In this document: positions 35,469-44,514 of the stretch, piece after piece
How the letters are laid out: each line of letters starts with the position of its first letter
How positions within the stretch are numbered: position 1 is the stretch's first letter
Assembly: GCF_001854805.1 (NCBI RefSeq)
Contig: NZ_MBLO01000035.1
Span: forward strand, 1-54,781
Direction of reading: 5' to 3'
Length of the DNA stretch: 54,781 bases
From: Pseudofrankia coriaricola
Lineage (GTDB): Bacteria; Actinomycetota; Actinomycetes; Frankiales; Frankiaceae
The notes under the pieces: model-generated
The model's database searches: none
The model's input: only the letters and a program-made list of their open reading frames with translations
Told to the model about the DNA's origin: nothing
Made by a program: the position numbers and the translations under genes

Positions 35469-36783
35469 TGTCGGTCTCCTCGCCTCGAACGGCTGCCACC
35501 GGGTGCGGGACCCCGTTCCTGAGGTTGTCGCCGTCCGGGCGTTCGGTGTCGGAAAGGGCAGCTGAAGCCATCGCGGATGGGTCCTTCCCGTGCTCGTCGT
35601 CCGGGATGCCGACGAGGTCCTCGACGTCGAACATGCGGGCGATCGGAACGTCCGTGCTGCTGTGCGCCACGATGGAGACCGCGATGCAGACCGCGATCAG
35701 CGTGTAGGCCTGGTGGCCCTGCGGAATTCCGGATTCGAGCACCAGCAGTCCGTAGACGACCGACGCGAAGCCCTTCGGCCCGAACCAGGCCGCGGTCAGC
35801 TTCTCCCGCCGGCTGAAGCGACTGCCGGCCAGCGAGAGGAGCAGCGAGGCGGGGCGTATCAGCACGATCGCCAGCACCACCGCCACGTACCCGCCGAGCG
35901 GAAGGTCGCCGAACAGACTCGGGGTCAGCAGCGACCCGAACACCAACAGCGCCGCGAACTTGCTCAGCTCCGCGAATGCCTCCCCCAACGGCTCGAACGC
36001 ATGCTTCGAGTCGGGTGATACCGATGCGAGCACCGCGCCCGCGGAGAACGCGGCCAGGTAGGGGTTGGCGTGCGTGAGATGGCAGGTGGCGTACAGAATC
36101 ACCCCCACCGCCAGCGGCAGCAGCGGCTGGAGCTTCGGCTCCGCGCCCAGCAGCCGGAAACGCACCAGCCAGGCGACGACCACCGGCAGCGCGACGCCCA
36201 GTGCCAGTCCGCCTACCAGCTCCAGCGCGATCGTCGACAACGACTCCTCGGCCGTCCCGGACGTCGGACCCGCGGCCGCGATCAGCAGCAGCACGACCGG
36301 CAGCGCGAGCCCGTCGTTCACGCCGCTCTCGACGTTCAGCAGCTGCCGTAGCCGGGCCGGTACCTCGCGGCGTCCCACGATCGCGGAGGCGAACACCGGG
36401 TCGGTCGGCGCCAGCACCGCTCCGACCAGGAAGGACGTCGTCCAGTCCAGACCCACGAGGAGGTGCGTCACGACCGCCATGCCCGCGAAGGCCAGCGGCA
36501 TACCCAGACCCAGCGCCAGGGCCGGGTTCCACCACGCCCCGCGCAGGGCCGGGAACGAGACATGCATACCGTCGGTGAACAGCACGACGAACAGCGCGAG
36601 ATCGGCCGTCACACCGACGATCTCACTGCCGGCGGTGATGTGCACGAGACCCAGGAAGCCGTCACCGACCAGCGCGCCACCGAGAAGAAAAAGAAAGGAG
36701 GTCGACAGCACCGAACGCGCCGCCAGACCCGACAGCAACACCGCGACGAGCAGCGCAACCCCGAAGACCGCCACGAGCACCAC
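35455..36783 (-). CDS. CPA-type Na+(K+)/H+ antiporter
   Basis: 442 residues, first gene of the operon, GTG start at 36783. About 12 helices; the CPA1 ion-site motif is GAVLAPTDPVFASAIVG near residue 120 and NVESGVNDGLALP near 150; FGPKGFASVVYGLLVLESG is near 350. A hydrophilic C-terminal tail of about 60 residues follows (MFDVEDLVGIPDDEHG). It exchanges monovalent cations for protons. It overlaps the CBS gene by 14 bases. Confidence 0.9.
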   Translation of the reverse strand: MVLVAVFGVALLVAVLLSGLAARSVLSTSFLFLLGGALVGDGFLGLVHITAGSEIVGVTADLALFVVLFTDGMHVSFPALRGAWWNPALALGLGMPLAFAGMAVVTHLLVGLDWTTSFLVGAVLAPTDPVFASAIVGRREVPARLRQLLNVESGVNDGLALPVVLLLIAAAGPTSGTAEESLSTIALELVGGLALGVALPVVVAWLVRFRLLGAEPKLQPLLPLAVGVILYATCHLTHANPYLAAFSAGAVLASVSPDSKHAFEPLGEAFAELSKFAALLVFGSLLTPSLFGDLPLGGYVAVVLAIVLIRPASLLLSLAGSRFSRREKLTAAWFGPKGFASVVYGLLVLESGIPQGHQAYTLIAVCIAVSIVAHSSTDVPIARMFDVEDLVGIPDDEHGKDPSAMASAALSDTERPDGDNLRNGVPHPVAAVRGEETDNAST

Positions 36784-37404
36784 AGCAGCGACCCCCGATC
36801 GACAAAGAGACTTATCCCTTGTTCGCCGACCAGGCTTCCCGGCACTCCACCAGCGACTCTAGCAGCCCTGGCGATAGTGATCGGGTAGAAGGCGCAGGTG
36901 GTGCCGCGTGACGTCGGTGGGCTCGACGCTGGCCAGGCCGATCGAGCTGCGCGAGACCACGACGGTGCCGCTGATCCGGCCGACGGACAGCTGCGGCCTG
37001 GCACCCTTCACCCGCGAGCTGTTCACCGTCGCCGGCCGGTACCCGACGAATCCCGACCCCGCCACTGGCGGACGTAGCGTACGGCGAGTCCCCACGATCA
37101 TCCTGGTCGCAGACCTAGACCTCCGCGGCGGGTGGCGTCCCGCCCAGTGCCGACGGCGAGGTTCATCCGCAACCGCCGAGCGGTAGGGGCATGGCCTCGT
37201 CGAAGCGGAGGATCAGGCGGTCGGGCGGCGGTGTAGCGGGTGACGACGTCGGCCCAGTTGATGATGTCCCACAGGGCGGTGGCGGGTGCTACCTGAATGC
37301 CGGGCGTTGTACGGATGCCGGGAAGTCCGCCGCGTCCTGTCGGATTCGCCCGGCGGCGGGATCAGGGCCGCCGTCGTGGAGATCGTCGATGGGGGCTTTG
37401 TGCG
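36784..37404. other. Region with gene remnants only
   Basis: No complete gene seen. On the minus strand 37300-37190 reads ALWDIINWADVVTRYT and, after a frame change, DRLILRFDEAMPLPLGGCG, which looks like the end of a broken protein I cannot name. The part at 37335-37404, just beyond the SRPBCC stop, is duplicated at 44.6 kb. Confidence 0.35.
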
Positions 37405-37872
37405 TCAGCTGGCGTTGAGTGGCTGGCCGGTTTCGAGGAGGGTCTTGAGGCCGGACAGGACGCGCATCCAGCCGGTGTCCGCGACGCGCGCGGCGGTTTT
37501 GGGTGCGTTCTCGAGGTGGTCGTGGACGATGGTGAGCAGGCTGATCTGGTCGTCGCCGGGAGTGATGTTCCAGGTGACCCGGCTGGGTGGTTCGGCGGCG
37601 AGGTCGGGGTTGTAGAGGGCGCGGTAGCTGACGACCAGGCGGTGCGGTCGGTCGGCGTCCAGGACTGTTTCGTCGCCCCAGAGGGCGGTGCGGTCGGGTG
37701 AGTGGTAGCGGAACGGTGTGCCGATCTCGCCGGTGGTCTCGACGAGGGCGCCGAAGAGGTAGCCGGAGCTGAGGTCGGGGTCGGTGATCGCGTCCCAGAT
37801 CTGTGCGGGGGTGGCGCGGATGAAGAGGTGGTAGGTCTGGGTCGTGGGCGCGGTGGCAGCGGTCATGGTCAT
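37405..37872 (-). CDS. SRPBCC/AHSA1-family protein
   Basis: 155 residues, ATG. START-like: TYHLFIRATPAQIWDAITDPDLSSGYLFGALVETTGEIGTPFRYHSP, then VLDADRPHRLVVSYRALY and a C-terminal helix ending LSGLKTLLETGQPL. No ArsR partner is adjacent. Its last 20 codons and downstream flank are duplicated at 44515-44648. It lies 55 bp downstream of the MFS gene end on the same strand, so it may be cotranscribed with it. Confidence 0.87.
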   Translation of the reverse strand: MTMTAATAPTTQTYHLFIRATPAQIWDAITDPDLSSGYLFGALVETTGEIGTPFRYHSPDRTALWGDETVLDADRPHRLVVSYRALYNPDLAAEPPSRVTWNITPGDDQISLLTIVHDHLENAPKTAARVADTGWMRVLSGLKTLLETGQPLNAS

Positions 37873-37927
37873 GAGTGGTCCTGTTCGCCGGCGTGGACGG
37901 GGGTGGCGGAGCCGAGCTCAGTGCGGC

Positions 37928-39424
37928 TCATTCGGCCGGTTCGGCCACGGGGGTGACGAAGCGCGGTGTGCCGGTCTCGGTCGCTGGGTCGGGCCGCGAG
38001 GTCTGGGTTCTGATGTTGGGTGCGCGCAGGGCGATGACGGCGGCGGCGAGGACGGCGAGGCTGCCGGCGAGCAGCGCGCGCTGTAGGCCGGAGGTGAGTG
38101 CCTGGGCTGGGGCGGTGTGTTCGGCGAGCAGGTGGTGGGTGTGGGCGGTGGCGAGTGCGGAGAAGACGGCCAGTCCGAGGGCGGAGCCGAGTTGTAGGGC
38201 GGTGTTGAGCAGCCCGGCGGCGAGTCCGGCTTTGTCCGCGGGAACGCCGGCGTTGGCGGCGGTGGTGACGGTGACGAACACGGCGCCGAGCCCGACGGAC
38301 ATGACCAGCAGGCCGGGGAGCAGGTCGGTGGGGTAGGAGCCGGCCACGGGAACCCGGGACAGGTAGTACATCCCGGCGGCGGCGATGAGTGCGCCGCCGG
38401 CGATGATCGGCCGGGTTCCGATCCGGGGCATGAGCTGTGTCGAGAGGCCGGCGGCGAGGACGATGCCGGCGGTGACGGGCAGGTAGGCCGCGCCGCCCTG
38501 GATGGGGGAGTAGCCGAGCACGTTCTGCATGTAGAGCGTCAGGAAGAAGAACATCGACAGGAAGCCGGCGAAGGCGAGGAGCTGGGTGGCGTCGGCGGCC
38601 GCGAGTCCCTTGACGCGCAGGATGGCGAAGGGGAACAGCGGATCGCGGACGCGGCTTTCGTTGACCGCGAAGGCGGCGAGCAGCAGCGCGGCGGTGGTCA
38701 GCTCGCCGATGGTGTGCGCGGTGCCCCAGCCAGTGTCGGGCGCCTTCACCAGCGCGTAGATGCCCAGCAGCATCCCGCCGGTGACGAGGATCGCCCCGCC
38801 GGCGTCGAAGCCGACGCGCGGCTGTGCCCGCCGTTCAGCCGGGACGAGGCGGAACGCGGCGGCGACGATGGCAACGCAGACCGGGATGTTGACGAACAGC
38901 ACCCAGCGCCAGCCAGGTCCTTCCGAGAGCAACCCGCCGCAGAACACGCCGACGGCGGCGCCCAGTCCGCTGATCGCGCCCCACACGCCAAGCGCCCGGG
39001 TGCGGTCGCGTTCGTCGGTGAAGGTAGTGGTGAGGATCGACAGGCCGGCCGGAGCCATCAACGCGGCGCCGACGCCCTGGGCCACCCGGGCGCCGACCAG
39101 CATCCCGGCGTTCGCGGCGAGCCCGCCGGCCAGGGAACAGACCGCGAACAGGGTCGTGCCGGCGACCAGCATGCGTCGCCGGCCGAGGAGGTCGGCCGCG
39201 CGGCCGCCGAGCAGGAGGAAGCCGCCGTAGGTCACGACGTAGCCGGACAGCACCCACTGCAGGCCCTGCTGGGAGAAACCCAGATCGCGCCGGATCGACG
39301 GCAACGCGACGTTCATGATCGAGGAATCGACGAGGTCGAGGAACTGGACCGCGCACAGCAGCAGCAGCGTGAGCATGCCGCGGCGGGTGGCGAGGATGGA
39401 GGCGGGTGGGGCGGTCATGGCCAC
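37928..39424 (-). CDS. DHA2-type (EmrB/QacA) MFS exporter
   Basis: Up to 498 residues (GTG 39424; ATG 39418 equally likely), 14 helices. Signatures: FLDLVDSSIMNVALPSIRRDLG near 30, GGRAADLLGRRRML near 75, GARVAQGVGAALMAPAGL near 105, and GAISGLGAAVGVFCGGLL in helix 5. It exports drugs by proton antiport. It lies downstream of a TetR gene; three TGGACG-N4-CGTCCA dyads fill the 85 bp between them. Confidence 0.92.
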   Translation of the reverse strand: MAMTAPPASILATRRGMLTLLLLCAVQFLDLVDSSIMNVALPSIRRDLGFSQQGLQWVLSGYVVTYGGFLLLGGRAADLLGRRRMLVAGTTLFAVCSLAGGLAANAGMLVGARVAQGVGAALMAPAGLSILTTTFTDERDRTRALGVWGAISGLGAAVGVFCGGLLSEGPGWRWVLFVNIPVCVAIVAAAFRLVPAERRAQPRVGFDAGGAILVTGGMLLGIYALVKAPDTGWGTAHTIGELTTAALLLAAFAVNESRVRDPLFPFAILRVKGLAAADATQLLAFAGFLSMFFFLTLYMQNVLGYSPIQGGAAYLPVTAGIVLAAGLSTQLMPRIGTRPIIAGGALIAAAGMYYLSRVPVAGSYPTDLLPGLLVMSVGLGAVFVTVTTAANAGVPADKAGLAAGLLNTALQLGSALGLAVFSALATAHTHHLLAEHTAPAQALTSGLQRALLAGSLAVLAAAVIALRAPNIRTQTSRPDPATETGTPRFVTPVAEPAE

Positions 39425-39432
39425 CTTCAGAT

Positions 39433-39507
39433 TGGACGAAACCGTCCAGTCTGACGCTAGACGAGACTGGACGATCCCGTCCAGAGTTTGTTGGACGGAA
39501 TCGTCCA
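39433..39507. promoter_or_regulatory. Three TetR operators in front of the MFS gene
   Basis: TGGACG-AAAC-CGTCCA (39433-39448), TGGACG-ATCC-CGTCCA (39468-39483) and TGGACG-GAAT-CGTCCA (39492-39507): perfect 6-bp arms with centres 35 and 24 bp apart. A fourth site lies at 40130-40145. Confidence 0.88.
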
Positions 39508-39509
39508 GT

Positions 39510-40109
39510 TCAACTGGCGAAGGTGCGGATGAACGCGAGTGCGGCCCGCACCGCGACCCGCAGCGACGCCACGTCGCGGCGGGTCTGGCTCAGGAGCATC
39601 CCGCCCTCGAGACTCGCCAGCAGCGCGGTACCGAGGTCCGCCGGCGAGGCGTCCGCCCGCAGCTCTCCCGCCGCGCGCATCCGTGCGAACGCGTCGACGA
39701 ACAGCTGCTCCCAGGCGGCGAACGCGCCCGCCACCCGCGCCCGGGCCCCCTCGTTGTGCTCGGCAACATCGGAGGCCAGCGTTCCGATCGGGCAGCCCGC
39801 CGGGCTCTGTTCGTACTGGGCGACGAATCCCGCCAGCGTGCGCTCGAGTTCGTCCAGGGTCGCCACCGTGGCGAACGCCTCGGTCAGCCCGCCGAGCACC
39901 TGGTCACACCGGTAGCCCACGGCCGCCTCCATGAGCTGATCCCGGCCGCCGAAGTAGTGGTAAAGCTGGCTCTTGCTCGCCCCGGCCACCGCGAGCACCT
40001 GCTCCAGGCTCACCGCCCGCACGCCATGCTGGGCGACCACGTCCGCGACCCGGGCGACGATCCGCTCGCGACTCGCCCGCCCACGCGCGGTCGTCGGCTC
40101 CGTCGACAT
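39510..40109 (-). CDS. TetR/AcrR family repressor, LmrA/YxaF-like
   Basis: 199 residues, ATG. HTH: RERIVARVADVVAQHGVRAVSLEQVLAVAGASKSQLYHYFGGRDQLMEAAV. The C-terminal part has the CPIGTLASDVAEHN motif typical of the LmrA/YxaF-like ligand domain. It is transcribed into the MFS gene, and the same operator recurs before both genes, so it is autoregulated. Confidence 0.92.
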   Translation of the reverse strand: MSTEPTTARGRASRERIVARVADVVAQHGVRAVSLEQVLAVAGASKSQLYHYFGGRDQLMEAAVGYRCDQVLGGLTEAFATVATLDELERTLAGFVAQYEQSPAGCPIGTLASDVAEHNEGARARVAGAFAAWEQLFVDAFARMRAAGELRADASPADLGTALLASLEGGMLLSQTRRDVASLRVAVRAALAFIRTFAS

Positions 40110-40129
40110 CCGACCACCTTAGCCACAAC

Positions 40130-40145
40130 TGGACCGAACCGTCCA
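40130..40145. promoter_or_regulatory. Fourth TetR operator, upstream of the TetR gene
   Basis: TGGAC-CGAACC-GTCCA, 20 bp before the TetR start, matching the three sites at 39433-39507 except for one arm position. Confidence 0.85.
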
Positions 40146-40147
40146 AT

Positions 40148-41024
40148 AGGAGCCGCGGCTGGCGTTCGCCGCCGTGAGGCGACCGTCGCGGCGCTGGACC
40201 GAGCCGGCCGTCAGCCAGCCGGGGACGCCGACGCCACCGACGTCGAGGCGTCCGGCCAGGACGACACGCTTGTGCTGCTGTTCCTGTGCTGCCATCCCGC
40301 GCTGACGCCGCCGTCGCAGCTGGCGCTCACGCTGCGCGCGGTCGGCGGTCTGACGACCGCGCAGGTCGCCTCGGCGTTCCTGGTCCCCGAGGCTGCGATG
40401 GCCAGGCGGATCACGCGGGCCAAGGAGCGGATCAGGAGCGCCGGCGCCCGGTTCGAGCTGCCGCCACGGCCGGACTGGCCCGAGCGGCTCGGCATGGTCC
40501 TGCAGGTGCTGTATCTCGTGTTCAACGAGGGCTACACCGCCAGCTCGGGGCCCGCGCTGAACCGGGCCGACCTGACCGCAGAGGCCATCCGGCTGGCACG
40601 TCTGCTGCACCGGCTGCTGCCCCAGGAGGGCGAGGCCGCCGGCCTGCTCGCGCTGATGCTGCTCACCGACGCCCGGCGCGGCGTCCGGACCAGCCCGGAC
40701 GGGTCGATCGTGCCGCTCGACGAGCAGCGCCGCGAACTGTGGGACAGCACCGCGATCACCGAAGGCCAGGCACTGCTCACCCGCACCCTCGGCCGCGGCC
40801 CGGTCGGCGCCTACCAGATCCAGGCCGCGGCCGCCGCGCTCCACGACGAGGCCCCGACCGCCGAAGCCACCGACTGGCCGCAGATCCTCGCGCTCTACGA
40901 CCTGGGTCGCCTCGACTCCGCCGTCCGGACCTCCTCGGTCGCCGCCGTCGCCTGGCAGTTCTCCGCCCGGCACCACGAACCCGGCGACACCGCGAAAAGA
41001 CCACGTCTCACGGTGAGGATGTAG
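40148..41024 (+). pseudogene. Sigma-70-family (DUF6596-type) sigma factor, both ends damaged
   Basis: The frame reads DDTLVLLFLCCHPALTPPSQLALTLRAVGGLTTAQVASAFLVPEAAMARRITRAKERI (sigma region 4), then the DUF6596 domain (YLVFNEGYTASSGPALNRADLTAEAIRLARLLHRLLP, LLALMLLTDARRGVRT). Region 2 is missing, and the sequence starts right after the TetR operator. Near 40905 the expected ALYDLL continuation is lost and 35 unrelated residues lead to TAG. A remnant, not a working sigma factor. Confidence 0.75.
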
Positions 41025-41234
41025 GCGAGCCCCGCGCCGGCCGACCAGCGTCGACCTCGCAGCCTCCGACGCGGCGGGCTCCGACGTCGTAACAGACAGA
41101 GCCATCTCCGGACGCGGCTACTCCGAGCGCCGCTGGCCCGGACTGGCCAGCGAGCTCCGTTCTGGCCTGCGGCCGGCCACCGACCGGCGACACCGACCTT
41201 CACGCCGCCGTCGCCCGACCGGCTTGCACGAGCG

Positions 41235-41269
41235 ACATAGTTGCGATACTAGTTAATTAACAACTATGT
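41235..41269. promoter_or_regulatory. Palindromic operator overlapping the start of the four-gene ArsR operon
   Basis: Perfect 9-bp arms ACATAGTTG (41235-41243) and CAACTATGT (41261-41269) around an AT-rich 17-bp spacer that contains TTAATTAA. The right arm includes the first bases of the GTG at 41268. Likely bound by the ArsR protein of the operon. Confidence 0.75.
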
Positions 41270-41837
41270 GAAAGAGGCGAGTGTGGCAGTGACTTCCGCT
41301 GTGGACCTGTATCGGCAGGCGAGTGCCCACGCATCCACGATCATGGCAGGAGTGTGCGCGGAACATCTGATCGGGCCGACGCCGTGCGCGAAGTGGACGG
41401 TGCAGGATCTGGTCGACCACCTCGTCGGCGGCACAGGCTACCTTCTGAGCGCGGCCACCGGCAATCAGCCCGTCCCGCCTGCCGGTCCCGCCACGACAGG
41501 CCAGTTCGCGGTCGGTTTTGCCGCCGTGTTGGACGCTGTGGCGCGGCCAGGCGCGATGGATCGCCGCTGTATGTCACCATTGGGATTCGAGTGGACCGTT
41601 GCGGAGGCGCTCGCGGGCACGTTCATGGACGTTCTGATCCACAGCTGGGACCTGGCCAGTGCCACCGGGCAGGGCGCCCGGCTCGACCCCGACCTGGTCC
41701 AGGCGTGTTGGGACATGTTCGTCCCGGTGATGCCTGATCGCGGCCGGGAAGCCGGCCTGATCGGCCCGGCGGTCGCGGTGCCCGTCGAGGCCCCGTTGCA
41801 GGACCGGCTGCTCGGCGTCATGGGTCGCGAGCCATGA
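41268..41837 (+). CDS. TIGR03086/maleylpyruvate isomerase-like DinB-fold protein
   Basis: 189 residues from GTG 41268 (GTG 41283 possible). DinB/MDMPI features: the PCAKWTVQDLVDHLVGGTGYLL motif near 40-62, EWTVAEALAGTFMDVLIHSWDLASATGQ near 110-140, and a C-terminal helix. The histidines in DHLVGG and IHSWD are the usual metal ligands. The family includes mycothiol-dependent enzymes. It is the first gene of an overlapping four-gene operon. Confidence 0.85.
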   Translation: MKEASVAVTSAVDLYRQASAHASTIMAGVCAEHLIGPTPCAKWTVQDLVDHLVGGTGYLLSAATGNQPVPPAGPATTGQFAVGFAAVLDAVARPGAMDRRCMSPLGFEWTVAEALAGTFMDVLIHSWDLASATGQGARLDPDLVQACWDMFVPVMPDRGREAGLIGPAVAVPVEAPLQDRLLGVMGREP

Positions 41838-42205
41838 CCGAGGCCGGCCGGCTCGAACCGGCAGCGGAGGAGGGCCAGCTCGACGCCGCGCTGCGCGCCC
41901 TGGCTCATCCCCGCCGCCGGGCGATGCTTCGGCTTGTGCTCGGTGGCGAACGCACGGCCACCGAACTGGCCGCGGCGGCCGGGGCGTCCGGGCCGGACGC
42001 CAGCCGCCATCTGAAAGTCCTGCGCGAGGCCGGCCTGCTCACGATGCGCGCTGAGAGGACAACCCGGCTGTACCGGCTCGATCCCACCCGGCTGTGGGAG
42101 GTCCGTGCCCTCCTCGACGGCTTCTGGGACGACCGCCTCGCCACTTTGAAGGTCGTCGCCGAGACCATGGCCAGCGAGGCGACCGAGCGGCGGGGGACCG
42201 CATGA
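41834..42205 (+). CDS. ArsR-family regulator, second gene of the operon
   Basis: 123 residues; ATG overlaps the previous TGA (ATGA). HTH: ALAHPRRRAMLRLVLGGERTATELAAAAGASGPDASRHLKVLREAGLLTMRAERTTRLYRL. No metal cysteines. Likely represses the operon through the 41235-41269 dyad. The following SRPBCC gene is its common partner. Confidence 0.9.
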   Translation: MTEAGRLEPAAEEGQLDAALRALAHPRRRAMLRLVLGGERTATELAAAAGASGPDASRHLKVLREAGLLTMRAERTTRLYRLDPTRLWEVRALLDGFWDDRLATLKVVAETMASEATERRGTA

Positions 42206-42669
42206 GACTCGTCGTCAAGGAGATCGTGATCGACGCGCCGGTCGCCCTCGTCTACGACCTTCTCACCAGCCCACTGATGCTGGTCCGCTGGCTCGCCGAC
42301 GACGCCGACATCGACCCTCGGTCGGGCGGGGTCGTGCGCTGGCGGCACGCCAACGGCGACGTGTGCAGCGGCCAGGTCGTCGAGCTCATTCCACCCCGGC
42401 GGGTGGTGTTCACCTACGGGTGGGAACGCGTGGATGTGCAGGTCCCGCCCGGGTCGACGACGGTCGAGATCGACCTCGTGGCGACCCCGGCCGGGACTCG
42501 TCTACGTCTGGTCCACCATGGCCTCGCTGGCCCGATGGCCGACGCGCACGCCGGTGGCTGGGCTCACTACCTGTCCCGGCTGGCCATCGCCGCCAGTGGC
42601 GCCGATCCCGGCCCCGACCCGTTCGTCAACCAGCGCGTGCCCACACCGGACGAGCTGGCCAGACGATGA
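42202..42669 (+). CDS. SRPBCC/AHSA1-family protein, third gene of the operon
   Basis: ATG 42202 overlaps the ArsR stop; 155 residues. KEIVIDAPVALVYDLLTSPLMLVRWLADDADIDPRSGGVVRWRHANGDVCSGQVVELIPPRRVVFTYGWE is a textbook AHSA1 start, and the C-terminal helix is GGWAHYLSRLAIAASG. Ligand unknown. Confidence 0.9.
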   Translation: MRLVVKEIVIDAPVALVYDLLTSPLMLVRWLADDADIDPRSGGVVRWRHANGDVCSGQVVELIPPRRVVFTYGWERVDVQVPPGSTTVEIDLVATPAGTRLRLVHHGLAGPMADAHAGGWAHYLSRLAIAASGADPGPDPFVNQRVPTPDELARR

Positions 42670-43046
42670 GCGCCACGCCTCCGCCGGCCGACCCGGCTGA
42701 CCGGAACGAGTTCGCGCGTCTGACCGAGCACATGCTGGCACGTGCCGGGGTCTCGCGGTCGACGATGATGGGTCTGCCCTGCCTGCGGATCGACGGCGCG
42801 TTCTTCGCCTCCTACGACACCAGGACCGACCGCCTCCTCGTCAAGCTGCCAGCCCCGAGGGTCCAACAGCTCGTCGCCGTCGCCGCCGCGGAAGCATTCG
42901 CGCCGGCTGGCAGGACCTTTCGGGAATGGGCCGCCATCCCCAGCAGTCGAATCGCCGACTGGAGCCGCCTCTGCGCCGAAGCACTCGACTTCGTCGCCGG
43001 ACAACGTGGCGCGCCGTCCGCACCGCGATCCCGTAGGCAGCGATGA
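42666..43046 (+). CDS. TfoX/MmcQ(YjbR)-like small protein, fourth gene of the operon
   Basis: ATG 42666 overlaps the SRPBCC stop; 126 residues. RSTMMGLPCLRIDGAFFASYDTRTDRLLVKLPAPRVQQLV followed by FREWAAIP and LCAEALDFV matches the TfoX-N/YjbR-like fold often linked to ArsR-SRPBCC genes in actinobacteria. Function not known. Confidence 0.8.
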   Translation: MSATPPPADPADRNEFARLTEHMLARAGVSRSTMMGLPCLRIDGAFFASYDTRTDRLLVKLPAPRVQQLVAVAAAEAFAPAGRTFREWAAIPSSRIADWSRLCAEALDFVAGQRGAPSAPRSRRQR

Positions 43047-43397
43047 GGTACGTCTCGGCAATCTTGGCGGCTCTCAGTGGATCAGCGGTGGGTCCGACGC
43101 AGGCCAGCCGCGAGCCCCCGAGCCCACCCACCCGGTCCCACGAAGAACATAACGCTCCGTGACGGCGTGGAGTATCGATCCGGACAGCTGGACGCACACG
43201 GATCTGCCGAATTGAGGATGTTCAGTCAGCCAGTCGCCAGTGCCATCGTCGGCCGGCTGTCAGAGTTCGTCGGCCGGCTATCGATGTGGTTGGAGGTGCG
43301 CCGTTGGCAGGGCAACGGGCTAGGCTGCCGGTGGGTGTGCCGGGAAGGCCGGTCGGCGCGTGAATGCCGCCGCACCGCCACGCCTGGAGGCACGTCG
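43047..43397. other. Intergenic region before the alpha/beta hydrolase
   Basis: No gene recognised. A 12-bp direct repeat CGTCGGCCGGCT occurs twice near 43248 and 43270, a possible regulator site for the hydrolase gene. Confidence 0.35.
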
Positions 43398-44291
43398 ATG
43401 CCCGATCTTGTGAGACCGACGGCGGTGGCGTCCCTGCCGGCCGGCCAGGTCGAGTACCGGCTGGAGCGACGTGGTGACACTGTGGTGGTGGTCTTCCACG
43501 GTGGGCACGTGCGAGCCAGCCTGGCATTGGGCGAGGACGTGTTCGCCGCGGCTGACTGCACGCTGCTGGCACCCTCACGTCCCGGCTACGGCCGTACTCC
43601 GCTGTCGACCGGCAGCTCGGTGGAGGGGCATACGGACGTGGTCCGGGCGTTGTGTGCCGATCTGGGCATCACCCGGGTGGCCGCCGTTGTCGGCGTCTCG
43701 GGTGGCGGCCCGACCGCCGCCACGATGGCCGCGCGGCATGCTGACCTCGTCGAGCGTCTGATCCTGGTCAGCGCCGTGGGTTGGCTCCCCTATCCGGATC
43801 GCCGCACTCGCCTGGGCGCGCACGTCGTGTTCGCCACCGGGACTGAGGCCGTGACATGGGCCGGGATACATGCGCTCACTCGTCTGGCGCCCGACGTCTG
43901 TCTGCGGCTGATGATGAGCAGCCTCTCGACCCGACCGGTGGGCGAGGTCATTGCCGCGCTGCGCGCCGAGGACCGCGACCTGCTGCTGTCGTTGTTCGCC
44001 CAGATGCGTTCCGGCCGCGGGTTCCTCAACGATCTGCGTCCCACACCGGACGCCACCGCCCGGATCGACCAACCCACCCTGGTGATCGCCACCCGCACCG
44101 ACGGGGGCGTCCCGTTCGCCCACGCTCAGTCGCTTGCCAGCACCATCCGCAACGCCCAACTCGTCGAAAGCCGCGCGCACACCCACCTCGTCTGGCTCGG
44201 TCCCGACTGGCTGGCAATCGCCGAACGGATTCGGCTGTTCCTCGACACCGACCCCACCGCCGCCGTCGGACCGGCACGCTCCGGCACCTGA
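43398..44291 (+). CDS. Alpha/beta-hydrolase fold enzyme
   Basis: ATG 43398 with TGGAGG seven bases upstream; 297 residues. VVVVFHGGHVRASLALGEDVF (oxyanion HGG), APSRPGYGRTP, the nucleophile elbow GVSGGGPTAATMAARH near residue 100, Asp region TLVIATRTDGGVP, and the catalytic His in RAHTHLVWLG near 275. An intact, monocistronic esterase/lipase-like enzyme with substrate unknown. Confidence 0.9.
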   Translation: MPDLVRPTAVASLPAGQVEYRLERRGDTVVVVFHGGHVRASLALGEDVFAAADCTLLAPSRPGYGRTPLSTGSSVEGHTDVVRALCADLGITRVAAVVGVSGGGPTAATMAARHADLVERLILVSAVGWLPYPDRRTRLGAHVVFATGTEAVTWAGIHALTRLAPDVCLRLMMSSLSTRPVGEVIAALRAEDRDLLLSLFAQMRSGRGFLNDLRPTPDATARIDQPTLVIATRTDGGVPFAHAQSLASTIRNAQLVESRAHTHLVWLGPDWLAIAERIRLFLDTDPTAAVGPARSGT

Positions 44292-44514
44292 CCCGACACC
44301 CCACGCGACGCCAGGCTCGCACGGCAGGCCACCCGCGACCAGACTCGCCGCGCCAACGACCTCGCCCGCATCGAGGCGGAACTCGCTCGCATCGCCGACC
44401 AGCGCCAACGCGGCCGAGACCGTCAGCTCACCCCCGCAGCCCGCCAGCGGGTCGGCCCATCGCGCCCAGGAGCCGGTCCTGCAACGAGGCGTCGCCGGGC
44501 ACCGGACGCCGGAT

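Noticed and set aside
44290-44514. Helical, Arg-rich frame after the alpha/beta hydrolase (RRANDLARIEAELARIADQRQRG)
   Set aside because: It could be a coiled-coil piece of a recombinase or transposase, but it has no start, no family match I can name, and is only about 45 residues long.
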